This document shows positions 14,686 to 21,300 of a stretch of 33,504 nt of DNA, one piece after another. The position numbers and the translations under genes were made by a program. The stretch lies in the NCBI GenBank assembly GCA_030041115.1, contig JASHOM010000089.1:1-33504 (forward strand), given 5' to 3'. Position 1 is the first letter of the stretch. Each line of letters starts with the position of its first letter. The notes under the pieces are model-generated. The model saw nothing but the letters and a program-made list of their open reading frames with translations. It was not told the origin of the DNA and searched no databases. Source of the stretch: Vulcanimicrobiota bacterium (GTDB lineage: Bacteria; Vulcanimicrobiota; Vulcanimicrobiia; Vulcanimicrobiales; Vulcanimicrobiaceae).

Positions 14686-15656
14686 CTCGATACGAGTTGC
14701 ACGAGCGCATCGCTCGCCGTTACCGGCCATCCCGAATCGCCGCGGACGATGCGGTGCGGTGCGGCCCACGGCGTCCAGCGGGCAACCTGCAGCGCGAAGT
14801 CGCGCCGCGCGGGGAAAACGGCGACGACGGGCGTTCCGATCATGCCCGCGACGTGCAAGGCGCCCGAATCCGGAGTCACGATCGCCCGTGCCGCGCCGAT
14901 CGCCGCCTTCCACGGCTCGACGTCGTCGAAGTAGGTGACGGCGAGTCCGGTCGCTCCCGCGATTTGCCGCGCATAGGCGGCCTCGCGTCGAGCCGAGAGC
15001 AGCGCCGGAGCTCCGCCGGCCGCTAGCCGGCGAACGAGCTCGATGACGTCCGCGAGAGCAATGCCCAGCCGCTCCCACTTGTCGGTGATCTGCACGGCCA
15101 CGCGTTCACGCCGTTGGGACGTGCATTCGAGGATGAGCGGCCGCAGCTGCGCCGCGTCACGCGTCGGCGGCTCGTCGCCCACGAGCGGCCGCGCCAAGTC
15201 GAAGAGTACGGCGCATTCATGCGGTGCCCGCGAATCCAGGCCGGCGCTGCGATAAATCGTGCCGGTGAGGAAACGGCGCGTCCAGAGCGTCTTGAACGGC
15301 TTCCCCCAGCCATTGGCAAAGCCGACGCGCGCCGGCGCGCCCACCGCGCCGGCAAGGCGGTAGCCGGCCGGATCTTCGGTCGCTACCAGGACGTGCGTGT
15401 AGTCGTGGCCGCGCAGCTCGCGCCCCAGGCTCGCGATCGCGGCGAGATTCGATCGAGTGCTCGAGCGCAGCTCGAACTCGGCGACGATGCTACGGCGAAC
15501 GGCGCCGGAGGCGAAAATGCCGGCGTTTTCGCGGCTGAGCACCAAGTCGACCGGCAGTGCGCGGCGGCGTAACGCGGCGAGCAGCGGCGTCAGCGCGAGC
15601 GCGTCGCCGATCGCGTCGAGGCGGATGATGAGCACCGACGCGGAAACACTCGGCAT
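14682..15656 (-). CDS. Glycosyltransferase family 9 (heptosyltransferase-like)
   Basis: This 324-residue protein opens with the GT9 signature LIIRLDAIGDALALTPLLAAL. It carries the nucleotide-sugar binding region TPDSGALHVAGMIGTPVVAVF near residues 255-275. Both are diagnostic for ADP-heptose:LPS heptosyltransferase-like enzymes (GT-B fold). It probably adds a sugar to an outer-membrane glycolipid or to another cell envelope glycan at the cytoplasmic face. The acceptor and donor are not certain, since GT9 also occurs in lineages without classical heptose LPS. The start is ATG 15656. It converges on the DUF2079 gene, a possible partner in envelope glycan assembly, and diverges from the YbjQ-like gene. 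Confidence 0.88.
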   Translation of the reverse strand: MPSVSASVLIIRLDAIGDALALTPLLAALRRRALPVDLVLSRENAGIFASGAVRRSIVAEFELRSSTRSNLAAIASLGRELRGHDYTHVLVATEDPAGYRLAGAVGAPARVGFANGWGKPFKTLWTRRFLTGTIYRSAGLDSRAPHECAVLFDLARPLVGDEPPTRDAAQLRPLILECTSQRRERVAVQITDKWERLGIALADVIELVRRLAAGGAPALLSARREAAYARQIAGATGLAVTYFDDVEPWKAAIGAARAIVTPDSGALHVAGMIGTPVVAVFPARRDFALQVARWTPWAAPHRIVRGDSGWPVTASDALVQLVSS

Positions 15657-15701
15657 GGCCGTTCATTGCGCCTGCGAATTCACGGTCGCCTGCCTGCTGC
15701 C

Positions 15702-16043
15702 GTGATTGCGCGCGACGACGTGGTGACGTTCGAGCAGCTGGACGGATACCGGACCGTTCGCAGCTTCGGACACGTTTCGGGAACCGCGTCGCGTCCGCGC
15801 AATCGCTTACGGTCGACCTTTCGCAGTCTTGGGATGCTGATCGGCCTGGCCGGTTCGGAGTTTCTCAGCGATGCCGAGCAGCTGCGCAACGAGGCGATCG
15901 AAGCGCTGCGCCGCCGAGCCGGCACGATGGGAGCCAACGCCGTCATCGGTCTGCAGTTCTTCGTTTCCGACGAGCCCGACGGATCGTGCGAAGTGGTCGC
16001 GTTCGGCAACGCGGTTGCGGTGACGAAGACGGAGGATGCTTGA
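15702..16043 (+). CDS. YbjQ/UPF0145-like small protein
   Basis: This protein of about 113 residues begins near IARDDVVTFEQLDGYRTVRSFGHVSGTASRPRN. It continues with SDAEQLRNEAIEALRRRAGTMGANAVIGLQFF and ends in CEVVAFGNAVAV. This is the UPF0145/YbjQ pattern (putative heavy-metal-binding domain, pentameric in solved structures); the function is not established. The track's TTG start (15666) adds Arg-rich residues. GTG 15702 or GTG 15717/15720 fit the family better, but none has a clear ribosome binding site. It is the first gene of a plus-strand operon with the UDG and rlmN genes. Confidence 0.75.
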   Translation: MIARDDVVTFEQLDGYRTVRSFGHVSGTASRPRNRLRSTFRSLGMLIGLAGSEFLSDAEQLRNEAIEALRRRAGTMGANAVIGLQFFVSDEPDGSCEVVAFGNAVAVTKTEDA

Positions 16044-16721
16044 GTGGAGAACGGCGAGCGGGAGCGCCGGGCAGAGCTGCTCGCGCAAGCCTCGACTGCG
16101 GCCGCCGCCTGCCGCAAATGCCCGATCGGGTACGAGCGGCGCAACAACGTCTACGGCGAAGGCGATCCGTGCGCGCGCCTGATGGTCGTCGGAGAGGGCC
16201 CTGGCGAGACCGAGGACCAGCTGGGCCGGCCTTTCGTCGGTCGCGCCGGCCAACTGCTCGATCGCATGCTGGCGGCGATCGAGCTCGCGCGCGAAGAAGT
16301 CTACATTTGCAACACGGTCAAATGCCGCCCGACGCTTGCGGGGCCGTATGGAGCGCGTAACCGAGCGCCGGACGCGCAGGAGATGGAAAACTGCCGCCCC
16401 TTTTTAGACCAGCAGATCGCTATCATTGCGCCGCAAGTCATCCTTGCGCTCGGGTCGCCGGCCGCGAAGTCGTTTTTGGGGCGCGATTTTCAGATCACGC
16501 GGATGCGCGGCCGCTGGTATGCCGGTCCGCGCGACACGCCGCTCATGGTGACCTTCCACCCGGCCTACGTCCTGCGGCAGACCGGCGGCGAGATCGAGGG
16601 CGTGAAACGCATGGTTTGGGCCGATTTGAAGGCGGTTCGCGCAAAGCTCGACGCGCCGCCCGAAGTCCCGCACGTGCAAGCGGTCGAGATACGTCAGGCG
16701 AGTCTCTTTGAAGCCCGTTGA
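16044..16721 (+). CDS. Type-4 uracil-DNA glycosylase (4Fe-4S)
   Basis: This 225-residue protein has the family-4 UDG motif A VVGEGPGETEDQLGRPFVGRAGQLLD and motif B HPAYVLR. The iron-sulfur Cys ligands are C23 and C26 (CRKC), C94 (VKCRPT) and C117 (ENCRPF). The gap between the last two is longer than in Thermus UDGa, due to an insert with PYGARNRAPD. It removes uracil from DNA in base-excision repair. The GTG start follows the upstream TGA directly (TGAGTG) and has GGAGG eight bases before it, so it is translated with the YbjQ-like gene. Its end overlaps rlmN by 14 bases. Confidence 0.93.
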   Translation: MENGERERRAELLAQASTAAAACRKCPIGYERRNNVYGEGDPCARLMVVGEGPGETEDQLGRPFVGRAGQLLDRMLAAIELAREEVYICNTVKCRPTLAGPYGARNRAPDAQEMENCRPFLDQQIAIIAPQVILALGSPAAKSFLGRDFQITRMRGRWYAGPRDTPLMVTFHPAYVLRQTGGEIEGVKRMVWADLKAVRAKLDAPPEVPHVQAVEIRQASLFEAR

Positions 16722-17814
16722 AATCTGGCTTCGCGACGCCGTCGCGCGCGCCGGCTTCCAAAACGCCGGTGAGTTCGCGAGCCGGTTCGACCTCAAGCCG
16801 TACCGGCTGCGGCAGCTCTACCACGCCGCCGCCAAAGAGCTGCTCGACAGCGTGAGCGAGGTGAGCACGCTGCCGAAGGCACTGCGCACGGCGATCGCGG
16901 AGTGCGGCGTCGCCCTCTGCGCGGTCGAGCCGATTACCCTCCAACGCTCGCGGGACGAGCAGACGTTGAAGGCGCTCTTTCGGCTACGCGACGGCAACGA
17001 AGTCGAAGCCGTGCTGATGGAGCATTACGGCAATCGCACCACCGTTTGCATCTCTTCGCAAGCGGGATGTGCCTTTGCCTGCGCATTCTGTGCGACCGGG
17101 CAAGGCGGATTCAACCGCAACTGCTCCGCCGGCGAGATTTTCGATCAAGCGCGCTTCTTCGCGCGACTCCTCGCCGCGCGCGCGAAGCGAATTACGAACG
17201 TCGTGTTCATGGGCATGGGCGAGCCGTTTCACAACTACGATGCGGTCATGGACGCCGTCGCGCTGCTCAACGACCCGAACGGTTTCGGGCTGGGACAGCG
17301 CCACATCACGATCTCGACGGTCGGCCTGGTCGACAAGATCGATCGCTTCGCCGGCGAGCGGCTCCAAGTCAATCTGGCCATCTCGCTCCACGCGCCGACC
17401 GACGAGCTTCGCTCGCGGCTGATGCCGGTCAATCGACGGTTCCCGCTCGGCGAGTTGATGGCGGCGTGCGAACGGTACGTTGGCAAAACCAAGCGCAAGG
17501 TGTTCTTCGAATACGTGATGCTCGCGGGCGTGAACGACGATGCCGCTTGCGCAAAAGAGCTCGCGCGGCTGATGCGCGGTCACCTCTACCACGTCAACTT
17601 GATTCCATACAACACGACGCCCGACGGCCGGTTCGCGGCCACGCCGGATGCGCGAATTTGGGAGTTCGCGGCGATCCTCGATGCGGCGGACGTTGCGGTG
17701 ACCGTCCGGCAAAACATGGGTCGCGACATCGCCGCCGCCTGCGGCCAGCTGCGCGGAACGGTCGAACGGAATCGAACGGCAAGACGCGCGGCCGATGCCG
17801 AAACGGTGATTTAG
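16708..17814 (+). CDS. rlmN: Dual-specificity RNA methyltransferase RlmN
   Basis: This 368-residue radical-SAM enzyme has cluster motif CAFACAFC (C121, C125, C128) after TTVCISSQAG. Other family motifs are VVFMGMGEPFHNYD, ITISTVGLVDKI, LAISLHAPTDELRSRLMPVN, FFEYVMLAGVND, and the C-terminal methyl-accepting Cys region MGRDIAAACGQL. RlmN methylates C2 of A2503 in 23S rRNA and A37 of some tRNAs, supporting decoding fidelity. The only early start is TTG 16708 inside the UDG gene, giving a 14-base overlap and suggesting translational coupling. The N-terminal helical domain DLKPYRLRQLYHAAAKE is intact, so the start is plausible. Confidence 0.95.
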   Translation: MKPVEIWLRDAVARAGFQNAGEFASRFDLKPYRLRQLYHAAAKELLDSVSEVSTLPKALRTAIAECGVALCAVEPITLQRSRDEQTLKALFRLRDGNEVEAVLMEHYGNRTTVCISSQAGCAFACAFCATGQGGFNRNCSAGEIFDQARFFARLLAARAKRITNVVFMGMGEPFHNYDAVMDAVALLNDPNGFGLGQRHITISTVGLVDKIDRFAGERLQVNLAISLHAPTDELRSRLMPVNRRFPLGELMAACERYVGKTKRKVFFEYVMLAGVNDDAACAKELARLMRGHLYHVNLIPYNTTPDGRFAATPDARIWEFAAILDAADVAVTVRQNMGRDIAAACGQLRGTVERNRTARRAADAETVI

Positions 17815-17847
17815 TCTGCGTGGAGCCGCTCGGCGGGGACCCCGGTG

Positions 17848-18600
17848 CTAACGACCTTTCGCAAAAATGAGGAGCTGCAAGCCCGCGAATATCAAGACCA
17901 GCTCTATCAAGAGCGCGAAAATTCGTTCCGGCAGACGTTCGACGATGTTCCTTCCAACGTACGAGCCGGCGATCATTGCCGGAGACAAAGCCAAGCCGAT
18001 GAGCGCCGATTGCGCGGAGATCAAACCCAGGTTTCGATAGGCGAGCGCCTTCGTCGCATGCATGCAGAGCGCGCCTACCGCTTCAGTCGCGACGTATGCG
18101 GTCTTGAGCAAGCCGTACGATAAGAACCACGGCGCCACGAACGGACCGACGCTTCCAAGGATCGCCGACAGGAATCCGAATGCGACGCCCACGGGCACAA
18201 AGCCCCAGAGCGCCATCGCACGACGGTGAAATGCCGTGTGACGATAGACGACCGTGGCGAGCAAGAAGATGCCGAGCAGCCGCTCCAGCCAGACAACCGA
18301 AAGGTCAGCGAAGATCACCGACCCGGCTATTGCGGATGGGACCGCGCCGAGCACGAAAAGGCCGGCAACCTTCCAATCGATCGCGTGGCGTCCGAAGAAT
18401 GCCCGGGACCCGTTCCCCACGGCTTGCGCAATCGTAAGAATCACGACCGCAGGACGCGCACCGTAAGCGGCAACCAGTGCCGGGAGCATTAGAACCGCTC
18501 CGCCGAAACCCGTCACTCCGGAGATCGTCGAGGCAATGAAAGCGAGAACGAGCACGCCGCCGAAAACGAAGGTGTTAACGAGAGTCGCGTGCGGCGCCAT
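17848..18600 (-). CDS. TauE/SafE family sulfite/anion exporter
   Basis: ATG 18600 gives 250 residues with about eight hydrophobic helices. The two family repeats are visible: IASTISGVTGFGGAVLMLPAL in the first half and FGFLSAILGSVGPFVAPWFL in the second. The TSVTGxGG-like motif defines the TauE/SafE (DUF81) family. Members export sulfite, sulfoacetate or related organosulfur anions; the substrate here is unknown. The track's TTG start (18690) adds a charged, non-membrane leader and is less likely. It converges with rlmN, with 33 bases between the stops. Confidence 0.87.
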   Translation of the reverse strand: MAPHATLVNTFVFGGVLVLAFIASTISGVTGFGGAVLMLPALVAAYGARPAVVILTIAQAVGNGSRAFFGRHAIDWKVAGLFVLGAVPSAIAGSVIFADLSVVWLERLLGIFLLATVVYRHTAFHRRAMALWGFVPVGVAFGFLSAILGSVGPFVAPWFLSYGLLKTAYVATEAVGALCMHATKALAYRNLGLISAQSALIGLALSPAMIAGSYVGRNIVERLPERIFALLIELVLIFAGLQLLIFAKGR

Positions 18601-18695
18601 GTCGTGCTCGACCTTCGTCCGGTTTTCCGCCGAGCCTTCGCTCGCGGCCCGCTTGGGAAGGATTTGCCGCCCGGAAACGCAACCGCTCAATTACG

Positions 18696-18723
18696 TCCGG
18701 AGGAGCTGCGTCTCCCTTCCGGA
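18696..18723 (+). promoter_or_regulatory. Imperfect inverted repeat between TauE and a lipoprotein gene
   Basis: TCCGGAGGAG pairs with CTCC-ct-TCCGGA across loop CTGCGT, with a two-base bulge. It lies in the 158-base divergent region, about 35 bases before the lipoprotein start. It could be an operator or an mRNA-leader hairpin. No regulator gene is adjacent, so this is structural observation only. Confidence 0.35.
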
Positions 18724-18758
18724 GCAAACTCCCTCGCTACATCTGTAAGGAGACCCAC

Positions 18759-19856
18759 ATGATGCGTTCGTTGACTGCAACGCTGTGTACGATGGTCGCC
18801 GTTGGACTTCTTGCGGGCTGCTCGGGGTTCGGATCGACGAGCTCCTCGCTGCCCGGCATGGGAAGCCAATCGCAGCGTCTGCACAACGCAAACAATGCGC
18901 CGCTCAGCCTGATTCCACAGGGTTTCGTCCCGGCGGGCGTACGGCGGCTTCACCTCGACGTCCCTCCTCTGAAGAAAACCAAATCCTCCGGACTGATCTA
19001 CGCCAGCGAGTTTTACGGCGACGCGGTCTACGGCTATCCAAATCCCAACAGCAAAGACAAGCCGGCGACCTGCTCGCTCGGCACTTCGGCAAACTATCTC
19101 GAATACGTCAACGGCTTCGGGACCGACTCGAAGGGCGACACGATGATTCCGGCGTTAACGCCGAGCACCTCGGACTATCTCTACATCAACGTCTTCAAGC
19201 CGAACTGCGGCGCGCTCGTGTGGTCGACCGAGGTCGAAGCCGGACAGGCCGCCGACGCATACACGAATGCCAAGAGCGCGATTACCGGATCGATCCTCGT
19301 CGGGTTGCTTCGAATTGGGACCACCGACGCCGGCGGCGCCGTGATATGCTCGGCCAAGAGCGGATGCGGTACGCCGATTAGCAACGCATCGGTTACGGGT
19401 TACGTCGCCGGTGTCGCAATGGCGACAAACGGAGACTGCTGGATCTCGGGCGCGACGGACACGACCACGGGCTTCGTTCTCGTGTACTTCAAAGGTTGCA
19501 CCGGCTCGGGTAAAGTGGCCTCCGGCACGAAGAACGCAAGCTACGGCGGCCTCTTCTTCGACGCGGCGGGCAATCTGGCAGCGGTGGACGGCAGCGGAAT
19601 GCTGTACGTCTACCAGGGATGCGATCCCAAATGCAAGGTGGTGAGCACCTCGAAGCTCGAGGGTGAGTCGTTCTTCGGCGGTCTCGACTCCAAGGGGACG
19701 AGTCTGGCGCTCGGCGATTACGAGAACGGCCAGATCGACGTCTATTCCTATAGCACGAAAAAGGGTGCGAAATACCAGTACAGCTTCTCCAACGGACTCA
19801 CGCAAAGCGACATGGTCGAAACCGGGCAGTTCGCTCCGGCCATCAAGAAGACCTAA
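18759..19856 (+). CDS. Propeller-like surface lipoprotein
   Basis: This 365-residue protein has a lipoprotein signal (Cys21 in GLLAGC). AAGGAG lies six bases before ATG 18759, a strong ribosome binding site. After a low-complexity linker come blade-like blocks: SGLIYASEFYGDAVYGYP, YVAGVAMATNGDCWISG, YGGLFFDAAGNLAAVDGSGMLYVYQ and FFGGLDSKGTSLALGDYENGQIDVYSY. Several Cys pairs (for example NGDCW...KGCTG and GCDPKCK) suggest disulfides outside the cytoplasm. It resembles the two propeller lipoproteins at 1950-3083 and 3138-4145 but has more Cys. The function is unknown. Confidence 0.78.
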   Translation: MMRSLTATLCTMVAVGLLAGCSGFGSTSSSLPGMGSQSQRLHNANNAPLSLIPQGFVPAGVRRLHLDVPPLKKTKSSGLIYASEFYGDAVYGYPNPNSKDKPATCSLGTSANYLEYVNGFGTDSKGDTMIPALTPSTSDYLYINVFKPNCGALVWSTEVEAGQAADAYTNAKSAITGSILVGLLRIGTTDAGGAVICSAKSGCGTPISNASVTGYVAGVAMATNGDCWISGATDTTTGFVLVYFKGCTGSGKVASGTKNASYGGLFFDAAGNLAAVDGSGMLYVYQGCDPKCKVVSTSKLEGESFFGGLDSKGTSLALGDYENGQIDVYSYSTKKGAKYQYSFSNGLTQSDMVETGQFAPAIKKT

Positions 19857-19914
19857 TCCGGCAGTCCGGGTCGCGCGCTGCGGCGTCGCTGCCCATCCAC
19901 CGCTTCGCGCGTTA

Positions 19915-19932
19915 CGGCGGGGGTTTCCGCCG
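19915..19932 (+). other. Short hairpin upstream of glyQS
   Basis: CGGCGG and CCGCCG pair around loop GGGTTT in the 97-base gap between the lipoprotein and glycyl-tRNA synthetase genes. It may terminate the lipoprotein transcript. It is followed within a few bases by GATAAAT, a weak -10 candidate for the synthetase gene. Both readings are tentative. Confidence 0.35.
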
Positions 19933-19953
19933 AATGCGATAAATCTAGGAGCG

Positions 19954-21300
19954 ATGGAAACGGCGGCTTCGACGCAGCGCGTCGCCATGGAGGAGATCAC
20001 CGCGCTGGCAAAGCGTCGCGGATTTATCTTTCAATCGAGCGAAATCTACGGCGGCATCAACGGCTTTTGGGACTACGGCCCGCTCGGCGCCGTTCTCAAG
20101 CGCAACGTCAAGGACGCATGGTGGCGCGACACCGTCGAGTTGCGAGACGACGTCGTCGCCTTCGACTCGGCGATCGTCATGCATCCGCTCGTGTGGAAAG
20201 GGTCCGGCCACGTCGACGCTTTCCACGACGTGATGATCGACTGTAAGGTTTGCAAGCATCGTTTTCGCGCCGATCACCTGGCAAACCGCTCGCAATGCCC
20301 GGATTGCGGGAGCAAAGAGTCGTTTACCGAGCCGCGTAACTTCAATCTGATGATGCGGACGTGGGTCGGTCCGATGGAAGATACGTCGTCGGTCGCGTAC
20401 CTGCGGCCGGAGACGGCTCAGGGCATCTTCGTCAACTTCAAGAACATCTACCAAACGGCGCGCAAGCGTCCGCCGTTCGGCGTCGCGCAGATCGGCAAAT
20501 CGTTCCGCAACGAGATTACGCCGGGAAACTTCACGTATCGGTCGCGCGAATTCGAACAAGCCGAGCTCGAGTACTTCGTACCGGACGACGGCAACGATAT
20601 GGCGGTCTTTCGCGAATGGGTCGAGCGGCGCAGGAATTGGTACGCGCAGTACGGCATCGACTCGGAGCGGTTGCGTTTTTACGAGCTGAACGAGTCGGAG
20701 CGTCCGCACTACGCCAAAGCCGGCGTCGACGTCGAATACCTCTTTCCGTGGGGCTGGGGCGAGCTCGAGTCGATCGCGCACCGCGCAACCTTCGATCTCG
20801 ACGCGCACGTGAAGCTCTCGGGCAAAGACCTCCGGTTTTTCGACGAGGCGGCGAAGACGCATTACACGCCGCTGCTGATCGAGAGCTCGGCCGGCGTCGA
20901 TCGCACCGTGCTCACGTTCATGATCGACGCGTACGAGCGCGAGCGCAGCGTCGATCCGAACGGTAAGGAGACGGAACGGACCGTGTTGCGCTTTCACCCC
21001 GCGATCGCCCCGGTGCAAGTTGCGATCTTCTCGCTGGCGCGTAACAAGCCCGAGCTCGTCGAGCGCGCGCGCTCGATCGAAGGGTCGCTGCGGCGCGACT
21101 TCCGGACGCAGTACGACGAAGGAAACATCGGCCAACTCTACCGCCGGCAAGATGAAATCGGAACGCCGTTTTGCATTACCGTGGATTACGATACGCTGGG
21201 CGACGGCACGGTGACGTTGCGCGCGCGAGACACGATGCTCCAGGAACGAGTTGCAGCCGAGGGATTAACGAGCTATTTGAGGGAGAGATTGAAACCATGA
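19954..21300 (+). CDS. glyQS: Glycine--tRNA ligase (single-chain dimeric type)
   Basis: ATG 19954 gives 448 residues. The N-terminus has ITALAKRRGFIFQSSEIYGGINGFWDYGPLG, the hallmark of alpha2-type GlyRS. A zinc-ribbon insert has Cys at 97, 100, 115 and 118 (CKVC, CPDC). Class II motif 2 is FRNEITPGNFTYRSREFEQAELEYF, and motif 3 lies around GVDRTVLTFM. The C-terminal anticodon-binding domain begins near IAPVQVAIFSLARN. It charges tRNA-Gly in the cytoplasm. AGGAG lies only two bases before the ATG, so the internal ATG 19987 is an alternative. The track's start at 19663 is a shadow running through the lipoprotein gene. Its stop overlaps ppdK (ATGA). Confidence 0.95.
   Translation: METAASTQRVAMEEITALAKRRGFIFQSSEIYGGINGFWDYGPLGAVLKRNVKDAWWRDTVELRDDVVAFDSAIVMHPLVWKGSGHVDAFHDVMIDCKVCKHRFRADHLANRSQCPDCGSKESFTEPRNFNLMMRTWVGPMEDTSSVAYLRPETAQGIFVNFKNIYQTARKRPPFGVAQIGKSFRNEITPGNFTYRSREFEQAELEYFVPDDGNDMAVFREWVERRRNWYAQYGIDSERLRFYELNESERPHYAKAGVDVEYLFPWGWGELESIAHRATFDLDAHVKLSGKDLRFFDEAAKTHYTPLLIESSAGVDRTVLTFMIDAYERERSVDPNGKETERTVLRFHPAIAPVQVAIFSLARNKPELVERARSIEGSLRRDFRTQYDEGNIGQLYRRQDEIGTPFCITVDYDTLGDGTVTLRARDTMLQERVAAEGLTSYLRERLKP

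Noticed and set aside
19945-21150. 401-residue minus-strand ORF opposite glyQS
   Set aside because: It is an exact antisense shadow of glycyl-tRNA synthetase; high GC at third positions keeps antisense frames open.
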